Positions 1-7,089 of a stretch of DNA of 19,802 nt are shown piece after piece. The stretch's first letter is position 1, and each line of letters opens with the position of its first letter. Where the stretch lies: assembly GCA_003132865.1 (NCBI GenBank), contig PKYZ01000005.1, positions 131 through 19,932 on the forward strand, written 5' to 3'. The DNA is from Bryobacterales bacterium. Lineage in GTDB: Bacteria > Acidobacteriota > Terriglobia > Bryobacterales > Bryobacteraceae. A model generated the notes under the pieces. It was not told the origin of the DNA. It saw only the letters and a program-made list of their open reading frames with translations, and ran no database searches. Position numbers and translations under genes: made by a program.

Positions 1-83
1 GTTCGCACTCCTGCGAACACACTTGTTCGGAAATAACTCCTGGCGTTCACAAGAGTGTGAACGCTGCACGCATGAGTGCGTGC
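1..83. repeat. Array of four short perfect hairpins (REP/BIME-like)
   Basis: Four palindromes with four-base loops are packed into 83 bases: 1-18 (7-bp stem, loop CTCC), 14-29 (6-bp stem, loop CACT), 43-64 (9-bp stem, loop AGAG) and 66-83 (7-bp stem, loop TGAG). The stem sequences differ but each is perfectly complementary. Around the loop, three share the core CACTCNTG on one strand or the other. The first two show it on the plus strand (the second imperfectly) and the last two on the minus strand, so the array is itself inverted about 30-42. Hairpins 1 and 2 share bases 14-18 and cannot form together. It sits just past the stop of the ABC ATPase gene. It could be a REP-like element, a 3' processing or termination structure, or part of a larger element cut by the window edge. 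Confidence 0.6.
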
Positions 84-89
84 GCTACA

Positions 90-851
90 TCACTGTCCCG
101 GCACCAGCTCCACGCGGTCCATGGCCAAAAATTCCCGGATGTGCGGATGATCGGATTTCTCCAGATCTTTGACCGCGCCGAAATAGATGGCTTGGCCTTC
201 GTAGAGGAACATCACACGATCGGCTACTTTGCGCATCAGGTCCAGATCGTGCGTCACTACCAGACCGGTCAGCTTCAGATCGTATTTCAGCTTGAGCATC
301 AGCTTGATGAGCGTGTCCGACATAATCGGGTCCACCATGGTGGTGGGCTCATCGTAGAGTATACATTCCGGTTGCGCGGCCAGCGCGCGGGCGATAGCCA
401 CGGCGCGCTTGTGTCCGGTGGACAAGTCCGCCGGATAGACATCGCGAAACTGCAGCAGATCCACTAGCGATAACAGCCCGTCCACGACGTCTTCCTTGTT
501 TTTCTCGTCGTAGTCGCTACGCAGCTCGAGAGAAAAAAGAATATTCTCGGCCACCGTCAGCGAGTCGAACAGTGCGCCGGATTGGAACACCATCGTCACC
601 TTTTTCCGGATCTCGCGCAGTTGGGCTTCGTCAAAGTCGGTGATGTCCTGATACGCCACGAAGACGCGGCCCTGATCGGGTTTGAGAAATCCCATGATGT
701 GTCCCAGGCTCACGGATTTTCCGACACCGCTGCGGCCGATGATGGCCAGCGTTTCGCCCACGTCGACGTAGAAGTTGGAATCGACTAAAACGGGGTGATC
801 GAACGTCTTATAGACGTGGCGGAACTCGATGTAATGGAGCTTTTCGGTCAT
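90..851 (-). CDS. MlaF-type ABC transporter ATP-binding protein
   Basis: A 253-residue ABC ATPase of the Mla/Mkl/Ttg2A lipid-transport group. The Walker A motif GRSGVGKS is at 39-46, the Q-loop VFQSGALFDSLTV at 88-100, Walker B ILYDEPT at 164-170 with D167 and E168, and the switch histidine at H201. The Q-loop wording is typical of MlaF-like ATPases, which power phospholipid movement between membranes with an MlaE permease and an MlaD substrate-binding protein. The ABC signature reads LSTGH (143-147) instead of LSGGQ. The start overlaps the upstream mobA-like stop by four bases (ATGA), so the two are probably translationally coupled. No permease or MlaD gene is visible; a partner could lie beyond the left edge. 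The family assignment is strong, the exact substrate is inferred. Confidence 0.9.
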   Translation of the reverse strand: MTEKLHYIEFRHVYKTFDHPVLVDSNFYVDVGETLAIIGRSGVGKSVSLGHIMGFLKPDQGRVFVAYQDITDFDEAQLREIRKKVTMVFQSGALFDSLTVAENILFSLELRSDYDEKNKEDVVDGLLSLVDLLQFRDVYPADLSTGHKRAVAIARALAAQPECILYDEPTTMVDPIMSDTLIKLMLKLKYDLKLTGLVVTHDLDLMRKVADRVMFLYEGQAIYFGAVKDLEKSDHPHIREFLAMDRVELVPGQ

Positions 852-1414
852 TTTGGCTTAGGTTCGAACTCCGCCCACTCGGCGGGCGTGTTTACATTGG
901 CCAGCGCGGATGCATCCACGAGCGTGGCCATGGCGTCCAACTCCGCCACTAAATCCTTCATTTTAAACCGCTTCTCCTCGATCGCCCGAGCCAGCACCGG
1001 CAGGCAGCCGCGATGGTAAACGGCGCAAAGCGGTTCCACTTCACCACTTGTCCCGGTGGCGACGATACAACTCTTGCCCGATTCCGCAGCGCCTCCCAGC
1101 AGGGTGCGAAGGACGCCGGCGGAGATACCCGGCATGTCGCAAGCCACGATCAGGTTCCAATCCGTGGTGGATACGCTCAGGGCCGTGTAAACGCCTCCCA
1201 GGGGTCCACAGCCGGGGAATTTGTCTGGATAAACCGGATGGCCGAGGCTCCGGTATCGGCCCGGCTCACCGATCAGGGCCACGGAACCGGCGGCATCCTG
1301 GACCGCCCGCGCCAAGTGCTCCACCAGCGTGGTTCCACGGAAGGGCAGCAAGGCTTTGTCCCGGCCCATCCTGGAACTCCCGCCGCCGGCCAGTACGAAT
1401 CCAGACCATGGCAT
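848..1414 (-). CDS. mobA: Molybdenum cofactor guanylyltransferase (MobA-like)
   Basis: A 188-residue nucleotidyltransferase. The N-terminal LAGGGSSRMGRDKALL (8-23) is the nucleotide-binding signature of MobA/IspD-type enzymes. ACDMP (91-95) carries the metal-binding Asp, and the C-terminal NVNTPAEW is characteristic of MobA. In the known family the enzyme attaches GMP from GTP to molybdopterin in the cytoplasm to make the guanine dinucleotide cofactor. The length matches MobA. No other molybdenum genes are nearby, so a related NTP-transferase acting on another cofactor cannot be excluded. On the minus strand a TATTAT box (plus 1421-1426) lies only seven bases from the ATG, suggesting a very short leader. 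The gene runs into the ABC ATPase gene with an ATGA overlap. Confidence 0.85.
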   Translation of the reverse strand: MPWSGFVLAGGGSSRMGRDKALLPFRGTTLVEHLARAVQDAAGSVALIGEPGRYRSLGHPVYPDKFPGCGPLGGVYTALSVSTTDWNLIVACDMPGISAGVLRTLLGGAAESGKSCIVATGTSGEVEPLCAVYHRGCLPVLARAIEEKRFKMKDLVAELDAMATLVDASALANVNTPAEWAEFEPKPK

Positions 1415-1462
1415 GAGAGAATAATAGCATTGGTCGTAAGACCAGCCCCGGGAGACCGGCGC

Positions 1463-1490
1463 TTGCGGATTGGAGAATTCCGGTTATAAT
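1463..1490 (+). promoter_or_regulatory. Putative sigma-70-type promoter of the transglycosylase gene
   Basis: A perfect TATAAT is at 1485-1490 and a weak -35-like TTGCGG at 1463-1468, with a 16-base spacer. The predicted transcription start falls about ten bases before the ATG at 1507, giving a short leader. It lies in the 92-base divergent gap between mobA and the transglycosylase. The -35 match is poor, so the call rests on the -10 box. Confidence 0.5.
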
Positions 1491-1506
1491 CGGATAAAAC
1501 AATAGG

Positions 1507-2205
1507 ATGCACTTTTGTTCGGATCTTGTTCTCGGAACGGCGGTTTTGGCGGCTGTGGCCGGCACGTCTCTAATAGGCGAAGCCCTGCCTCCCGAGTCCG
1601 GCGCTCCGCGCGCAGTGTCGGTGGTGCGATCCGATGCCCGGACTGGCCGCTTAGTCCGGAGCGTTGTGGTGAAGGCCAAGCCCGCCGATGGCGACTCTTC
1701 GGATACTCGAGTCCGGACTTTGGTGGAAGAGGCCGCGAAGAATCACGACGTGAGCCCGTTGCTGGTGGATTCGGTAATTCAAGTGGAAAGCAACTACAAT
1801 CCGTATGCCACGTCGCCGAAAGGCGCGCAAGGTCTCATGCAATTGATGCCGGCTACCGCCCGCCGGTTCGGCGTAACGAATTCGTTCGATGCCAAGCAGA
1901 ACATTGAGGGCGGCGTCCGGTATCTGAAGTTCTTGCAAGATACGTTCAAAGACGATCGGTTGGCGATTGCAGCCTACAACGCGGGCGAAGGAGCCGTGAC
2001 GAAATACGGCGATGTACCGCCTTATGCCGAGACCAAGAGCTACGTGGATAAAGTGGGCGCTAAATACAGCAAGGCCAAGCACGCGGCAGAAACGTCCAGT
2101 GCGACCGCGAAAGCGGCCGATGAGCCCAAACCCGCCGAGGATGACTTCCGGCACTTAGTTCAATATCTGGACTCGGAGGGCCGGCTGCACCTGGCAACTC
2201 GATAG
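1507..2205 (+). CDS. Lytic transglycosylase, SLT domain
   Basis: A 232-residue protein with an N-terminal hydrophobic segment (about 7-24) that fits a signal peptide or membrane anchor. A lysozyme-like SLT domain spans about 70-195. Its catalytic Glu is E94 in VIQVESNYNP. It is followed by GAQGLMQLMPATA (107-118) and AAYNAGEGAV (155-164), the classic family 1 transglycosylase motifs. The known reaction is non-hydrolytic cleavage of the MurNAc-GlcNAc bond with formation of 1,6-anhydroMurNAc in the periplasm. A charged, Ala-rich tail (about 190-217) precedes a short C-terminal YLDSEGRLHLATR. The gene is 16 bases upstream of an amidase gene on the same strand, so the pair probably works together on the wall. 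The start is preceded by a TATAAT box but only a weak Shine-Dalgarno. Confidence 0.92.
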   Translation: MHFCSDLVLGTAVLAAVAGTSLIGEALPPESGAPRAVSVVRSDARTGRLVRSVVVKAKPADGDSSDTRVRTLVEEAAKNHDVSPLLVDSVIQVESNYNPYATSPKGAQGLMQLMPATARRFGVTNSFDAKQNIEGGVRYLKFLQDTFKDDRLAIAAYNAGEGAVTKYGDVPPYAETKSYVDKVGAKYSKAKHAAETSSATAKAADEPKPAEDDFRHLVQYLDSEGRLHLATR

Positions 2206-2221
2206 GTTCATTTATCCAGAT

Positions 2222-3766
2222 ATGCTCCATCTCCCCCGCCAGCCTGCCGATGAGCAAGCCCTGAGATGTAGAGCGCACGGGTGTCTGAGCAAGCCGCGCA
2301 ACGCTGTACTCCTGTTGCTATTGGCTGCGACCCTACTTCCGGCTGGCGACCGGGTTGAAGCGCGCATTACGGCGATTCGTTTCTGGTCGCTCGGCGATGT
2401 CACGCGCATTGCTATAGAGTCCGACGGGGACTTCTCGATTCGCTCCGACCGTCTGGAGAATCCCGATCGGCTCTTTTTCGATCTGGTAGGCGCCAAACCA
2501 ACTCTCGGATCCAAAGGCATGACTGTGATCCCCGTGTCGGATACGCTGGTGCGGCAAATCCGCGTTGCGGAGACCCAACACGGCGTGACACGAGTGGTGC
2601 TGGATCTGGAGCGCAGCGCGGACGCCAGCACGTCTCACCTGGACAATCCCAATAGGCTGATCATCGAGGTGCGGGCCTCAGGCGCCACCGCCCCCGTCAC
2701 CTCAAAGCCTCCGATCGAAGCCGAAGTTGTCGATTCGAGAGCGCCCGCATACCGCACGTTCACGCCTCCGCCCGCTCCTCGCCCCTTCGAGCAATCCGCG
2801 CGCCGCGCATCACCGGATTTCATGGACCCACCGCCGCCGGTGGCGCCCCGCTCCGGCTTTGCTTCCGAGGCGGCCAACGTCATTCCCAAACTCTCGCCCC
2901 CCGCAGTCCGTCCAGCGCCAGCCACGGTGCTGGCGAAGGTCGTGATGCCGGTGGCAACTTCGACGGTTGCGCCTGCTCCGGCTATTGTTCCAGTTCCGGC
3001 TCCTGAGACGACGGCGCTTCCAGCCAAACGGAATTCGTCGGGTGGACGCTCGATGATCCGCGTGCTGGGTCTAAAGGTCGGCCGGATTGTTCTTGACCCG
3101 GGGCACGGCGGGCACGATACAGGTACTGTTGGCCCGGAGGGACTGCGCGAAAAGGATCTGGTGCTGGACGTCGCGAAGCGACTGGGTGCATTGATCGAAG
3201 AGCGGATGAATAGCGAGGTGATTTATACGCGGACGGATGACACCTTCGTTCCGCTGGAGCAGCGCACCGAAATCGCCAACCAAGCCAAGGCTGATCTGTT
3301 TCTTTCGATTCACGCGAATTCCTCGCCGCTACCCTCTGCGGCGGGTGTCGAAACTTACTATCTGAACTTAACCACATCGAAAGCCGCGCTGGATTTGGCT
3401 GCGCGCGAGAACGCCGGTTCACAAAATAGCATCTTCGAGTTACAAGATCTGCTGGAGAAGATAGCGCTGAAGGACAAGGTGGATGAGTCGCGCGAATTTG
3501 CAAACCGGATTCAATCGGCGCTTTATTCGTTTTCCGCCAAGAACGATTCCCACGCCCGGGATCGCGGCGTGCGAAAGGCGCCGTTTGTAGTGCTGATCGG
3601 CGCTTCGATGCCATCGGTGCTGGCAGAGATCGGATTCATCAGCAACGCCCGCGACGAGAGCATCATGAAAAAAGCCGAGTATCGCCAACGGCTGGCCGAA
3701 TCGCTGTACAAAGGGTTGGCGAGCTACGCCGGAACGTTGAGCCACTTCCAGGTAGCGAAGAAGTAG
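2222..3766 (+). CDS. N-acetylmuramoyl-L-alanine amidase with AMIN domain (AmiC-like)
   Basis: A 514-residue periplasmic zinc amidase. A signal-like hydrophobic stretch lies at 28-41, unusually far from the Met because about 27 polar residues precede it; a downstream non-ATG start is therefore possible. An AMIN domain (about 48-150), which in the family targets the enzyme to the septum, is followed by a Pro/Ala-rich linker (about 155-275) and an Amidase_3 catalytic domain (about 286-505). Zinc-binding and catalytic residues are visible: H295 in DPGHGG, E310, H364 in SIHAN, and E469 in AEIGFISN. The enzyme cleaves the amide between MurNAc and the stem peptide, typically during cell separation. 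It follows the transglycosylase after 16 bases. No strong ribosome-binding site is seen at the chosen ATG. Confidence 0.93.
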   Translation: MLHLPRQPADEQALRCRAHGCLSKPRNAVLLLLLAATLLPAGDRVEARITAIRFWSLGDVTRIAIESDGDFSIRSDRLENPDRLFFDLVGAKPTLGSKGMTVIPVSDTLVRQIRVAETQHGVTRVVLDLERSADASTSHLDNPNRLIIEVRASGATAPVTSKPPIEAEVVDSRAPAYRTFTPPPAPRPFEQSARRASPDFMDPPPPVAPRSGFASEAANVIPKLSPPAVRPAPATVLAKVVMPVATSTVAPAPAIVPVPAPETTALPAKRNSSGGRSMIRVLGLKVGRIVLDPGHGGHDTGTVGPEGLREKDLVLDVAKRLGALIEERMNSEVIYTRTDDTFVPLEQRTEIANQAKADLFLSIHANSSPLPSAAGVETYYLNLTTSKAALDLAARENAGSQNSIFELQDLLEKIALKDKVDESREFANRIQSALYSFSAKNDSHARDRGVRKAPFVVLIGASMPSVLAEIGFISNARDESIMKKAEYRQRLAESLYKGLASYAGTLSHFQVAKK

Positions 3767-3769
3767 CGT

Positions 3770-3806
3770 AAGCCTCCGGCTTGCGCATTTGGCCAGCCGG
3801 AGGCTT
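3770..3806. terminator. Perfect 12-bp hairpin between convergent genes
   Basis: The arms AAGCCTCCGGCT (3770-3781) and AGCCGGAGGCTT (3795-3806) are exact reverse complements around a 13-base loop. It starts four bases after the amidase stop and ends 13 bases before the stop of the convergent diguanylate cyclase gene. There is no run of T on either side, so it may be a bidirectional processing or termination structure, or a dispersed palindromic repeat, rather than a classical intrinsic terminator. Confidence 0.6.
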
Positions 3807-3819
3807 GCCCCACGGAATA

Positions 3820-4791
3820 TTATCGGACGGCGGTTTCTATGTCGGCCGTGGCGTTGACCGGCGCTGGTTCGGAACCGTGAGGCAGAAACTCGACGCGATT
3901 GCGTCCCCGCCTCTTGGCCAGGTACAGCGCTTCGTCTGCCTTATGGATTAACTCCTCCGGTGTCCAGGGTTGGCCCGGAAGCGCGGTGGTTACCCCGAAG
4001 CTGGCGCTGACGCCGACGGAGCTCTCCTGAAGAGACATCTGGACTTGGGTGAGTTGCTTGCGCAGACGTTCCGCCTGGGCCCAACTCGCTTCCTCATCGC
4101 AACCCGTCAGCAGGATCAGGAATTCTTCCCCGCCGTAGCGGCCAATGGAATCATATTGGCGGATCGCGTTTTGCATGCGGCGCGAGGCTTCACAGAGAAC
4201 GGCGTCCCCGGCAAAGTGGCCGTAGTTGTCATTGATGTTCTTGAAATGGTCGAGATCCACCATCACTACGCCAACCGGAGTACGTTCCCGCTGCCCGCGA
4301 GCTAACTCCCGGCAAAGGATGTCGAAGATCGAGCTCCGATTCCAGAGGTGCGTAAGAGAATCCTTGGTGGCCTGTTCCCGCAGCGCTTCCCGGGCCGACA
4401 ACAGCTCAGCTTGCAGATCCACCAGCCGGGTGCCGGCGCGAAGCCGGACTTGCAGCTCGTGCTGATCGAAAGGTTTGGTGATGTAGTCGTCGGCGCCCGC
4501 ATCGAGTGCTTCAATCTTGTCGGCCTCCCTGTCGCGAACGGTGAGCATCAGAATTTGGCAACGCGGAGCGTTCTCCCGAATTTTCCTGCATGCCTCGATT
4601 CCACCGATGCCGGGCATGTTGACATCCATGAGAACCGCATCGAACGGGCGCACGGCGATCGCCCGGACAGCCTGCTCCCCATTAGGGGACTCGGAGACTT
4701 CGAAGCCCAGGGCGTCTAACGTCCTTCTGAGCACGCGCCGGAGATCGGGATCGTCGTCGGTAACTAAAACGCTGCCATTTATAGAAGGCAT
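3820..4791 (-). CDS. Response regulator with GGDEF diguanylate cyclase domain (PleD/WspR-like)
   Basis: A 323-residue cytoplasmic protein. The receiver domain (about 6-120) has acidic residues D12-D14, phospho-acceptor D56 in VLMDVNMP, T84 and K106. A short helical linker (about 121-142) leads to a GGDEF domain (about 143-303). The active site reads GGEEF (220-224), with the metal-binding region DLDHFK at 179-184. An intact RxxD inhibitory site (R211, D214) sits five residues upstream, so product inhibition by c-di-GMP is expected. The enzyme should make c-di-GMP from two GTP when phosphorylated. The gene starts two bases after the stop of the histidine kinase gene, its probable cognate sensor. 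A charged tail follows the GGDEF domain. Confidence 0.93.
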   Translation of the reverse strand: MPSINGSVLVTDDDPDLRRVLRRTLDALGFEVSESPNGEQAVRAIAVRPFDAVLMDVNMPGIGGIEACRKIRENAPRCQILMLTVRDREADKIEALDAGADDYITKPFDQHELQVRLRAGTRLVDLQAELLSAREALREQATKDSLTHLWNRSSIFDILCRELARGQRERTPVGVVMVDLDHFKNINDNYGHFAGDAVLCEASRRMQNAIRQYDSIGRYGGEEFLILLTGCDEEASWAQAERLRKQLTQVQMSLQESSVGVSASFGVTTALPGQPWTPEELIHKADEALYLAKRRGRNRVEFLPHGSEPAPVNATADIETAVR

Positions 4792-4793
4792 AG

Positions 4794-6317
4794 TCAGTGA
4801 ATGTGCGCCCCCTGCGCCGGGAGAGACATGGAGAAGGATGTTCCGTAACCCGCTTCGCCTTCGGCCCAGACGCTTCCGTGATGAGATGCCACGATCTTTT
4901 TGACGATCGATAACCCCAACCCGGTGCCGGCGGGCAGGTGTTGCGTTTCCGGTGCGCGATAGAAGCGTTCAAAAACACGTTCGCGATCCTGTTGGGCGAT
5001 CACTATGCCTTTATTCCGCACCGTGAGGACCACGGCCGTTTCCTTGGCGGCGCAAGCAACCTCTATCGGCGAGCCGGGTTCAGAGTACTTGATCGCGTTG
5101 TCAATGAGCTGGGCAATGGACGTCAGGATCAATTCCCGGTCGGCGAGAATGGGCGCCTCCGGATCGGGCACGGAAACACGAAAACGCTTTCGGTCTGTCT
5201 CTTGATCGAGCCTCCCGATAGCGCCACGTATCAGGCCGGAGAAGAGCACCGGTTCGCGCTTGGGCTTGAATTCAGTGCCATCCAGCATGGCAGCGCTGAG
5301 CAGCCGCGATGCCAGACGATCCAGCGTGCGGGCCTGTTCGTCTATTAACGTGACCAGTTCCGTTTGCAGCTCGGTCAAGCCGCCGACAGCCAGCAGCCCG
5401 GAACTGGCGGTGCGAGCTACCGTCAGCGGTGTTTTGAATTGATGCGCCAGAGCGTCGAGCACGGCTGTCCGCAACTGCTCTGTCTGGCGCGCCGCCTCCG
5501 CGCGGGCTTCTCTCTGCAGGGCCCGCACGCATTCCAATGCGACGCCGCTCAACGAAGCGAGCGCCGTGGCAGCCAGTTTCGTCATCCGGGTATCGTGTAA
5601 CGCCAATCCGCCCACCGCCCGCGTGCCCAGGCGAAGGACACAGTACCAAGTGCCGGTCTCCGGATTAAAGCTATCCGCGGCCAGGAAATACGCATCCCGG
5701 GTCCGCTGTTCCGCCCCCGCCGGCATCTCGCCGCTTTGGTACGTGGTCCCAGTTAGAGCATCGAGCAAGCGAACCGCCTTTAAGTCGAACATCTCCCGGA
5801 TGAGCGCGGCGATCAGGTTCCCGGACTCCCCGCGATTGTCCAGCAGCAGTATCCGTCGCGACGTTTCGTAGAGGCGTTCCATCTCGCGCCGCCGGGCGAT
5901 GGCCTCGACGGCTTGCAGGCGGGCATCGAGCGAAAGTCTGCTGATGACCAAAGCCGTGAACTCAAACGCGCCCAGTGCGACCCAGTTAGCCGGGCTGTTT
6001 ACAAAGCTGAATATGGGTGGAACGAAGAAATAGTTCAGGCAGGTAGCCGCGACCACTGAGATGAATGTTGCCTGCCAGAATCCACCGTACACAGCCGCTA
6101 AAACCACAATCACGAGATGCAGAAACCCGGTGAACGCGAAGCTCTGATCCAGGCGAAACGATACCCAGGTGGAAGCCGCTATGGCGGCCAGAGAAAGCCA
6201 GAACGGCAGCCCGGGTACAAGACGCACTTTCAAGTTCGAGGCCCAAGTCCGGACATCGCTCAGCCACACATGTCTGGCGGGAAGTTCAAGACCCGGGTTA
6301 GTCCAAAAAAGATGCAT
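4794..6317 (-). CDS. KdpD-type membrane sensor histidine kinase (DUF4118 + GAF-like + HisKA + HATPase)
   Basis: A 507-residue kinase. Membrane segments at about 35-128 form a KdpD-like DUF4118 block, followed by a GAF-like region (about 150-265), a dimerisation/phosphotransfer domain with H292 in LAHQFKTPLT, and an ATPase domain. The N-box is QLIDNAIKYS (403-412) and the G2 box GTGLGLSIV (465-473). The G1 box reads NKGIVI (435-440) where DNGxGI is usual, so the adenine-contacting Asp is Asn and the second Gly is Val. The cytoplasmic KdpD and USP domains of true KdpD are absent, so this is not the potassium sensor itself. The receiver-GGDEF gene follows after 2 bp, and a secreted protein gene lies 13 bp upstream. 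The signal is unknown. Confidence 0.9.
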   Translation of the reverse strand: MHLFWTNPGLELPARHVWLSDVRTWASNLKVRLVPGLPFWLSLAAIAASTWVSFRLDQSFAFTGFLHLVIVVLAAVYGGFWQATFISVVAATCLNYFFVPPIFSFVNSPANWVALGAFEFTALVISRLSLDARLQAVEAIARRREMERLYETSRRILLLDNRGESGNLIAALIREMFDLKAVRLLDALTGTTYQSGEMPAGAEQRTRDAYFLAADSFNPETGTWYCVLRLGTRAVGGLALHDTRMTKLAATALASLSGVALECVRALQREARAEAARQTEQLRTAVLDALAHQFKTPLTVARTASSGLLAVGGLTELQTELVTLIDEQARTLDRLASRLLSAAMLDGTEFKPKREPVLFSGLIRGAIGRLDQETDRKRFRVSVPDPEAPILADRELILTSIAQLIDNAIKYSEPGSPIEVACAAKETAVVLTVRNKGIVIAQQDRERVFERFYRAPETQHLPAGTGLGLSIVKKIVASHHGSVWAEGEAGYGTSFSMSLPAQGAHIH

Positions 6318-6330
6318 GCACGTCCCAACG

Positions 6331-7059
6331 TCACAGTTCCAGCTTGCCCATAAACTCCATTTCGCTCAGCTCGAAAGTTTGATCGACAACAATCCGGCCG
6401 ATTTGCGCCTCGAATTGGAGTTGCCGATCTTTCTTGCTGATCTCCGCGGACAAAGGAAACAGATAGACCACGACCAGGCCGTTTTCCCGCTGGAACACCT
6501 CCACGCTGACCGGCCTCACATCCTTTTTCCCCTCGCGCTTCAAGGCGGCCAGGTTCTTCAGAGTTTTGCCCAATTCTTTGGGATCGCCCTTGAAATCGGC
6601 GCCGGGAACGCCGTAGACGGCGATGCGATAGCCTTCGCCCTCCAACGTGGGAGGCTCGACCTCGTGCGATTTGAACTCCGCGAGCTGAACCGGGAGAGCG
6701 CTTTCCCAACGCAGTTTCAGTGTAATGGGCTGGGGAAGAGACCGGGGGCTGCGGTCATCGCCTCCGGGGCCCGAGAAGATATTCGGTGACACCTTTGGCC
6801 CGCTGCCCTTCGGGTCCACCCCCTCATTGCCGACGCCGCGCGGTTGTCCCATTTGCCCGCCTTCCCTAAGTTGGTCCTCGGTCAGCCGGCGTGTTATAAC
6901 GGCTCTATTCTCCTTCGCCCAAGGTGACGCCGCCAGGATCTGCTTCGCGTCCTCTTCGGTCCACTCGGCGGCCGGCTTGCTCTTCCAAACCGGATCCGCT
7001 GCCATGAGGCGGGACGCGGCCACAATCAGGCAGACCGCTTGCATCGAAAGCCTACGCAT
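6331..7059 (-). CDS. Secreted protein of unknown function, probably Acidobacteriota-specific
   Basis: A 242-residue protein with a signal peptide (about 1-20, cut near LMA-AD) and then a conserved-looking stretch, DPVWKSKPAAEWTEEDAKQ, that I associate from memory with uncharacterised acidobacterial secreted proteins. A Gly/Pro-rich low-complexity part (about 65-105) separates this from a C-terminal region (about 110-242) that looks like alternating beta strands. No catalytic motif is visible. The start is supported by GGAG six bases before the ATG. It is 30 bp downstream of the barrel-protein gene and 13 bp upstream of the histidine kinase gene, so all may be co-transcribed. Its position invites, but does not prove, a periplasmic sensing or accessory role. 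Confidence 0.8.
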   Translation of the reverse strand: MRRLSMQAVCLIVAASRLMAADPVWKSKPAAEWTEEDAKQILAASPWAKENRAVITRRLTEDQLREGGQMGQPRGVGNEGVDPKGSGPKVSPNIFSGPGGDDRSPRSLPQPITLKLRWESALPVQLAEFKSHEVEPPTLEGEGYRIAVYGVPGADFKGDPKELGKTLKNLAALKREGKKDVRPVSVEVFQRENGLVVVYLFPLSAEISKKDRQLQFEAQIGRIVVDQTFELSEMEFMGKLEL

Positions 7060-7089
7060 CCGTTACTCCATAAAAAGCCAAACACGGCG

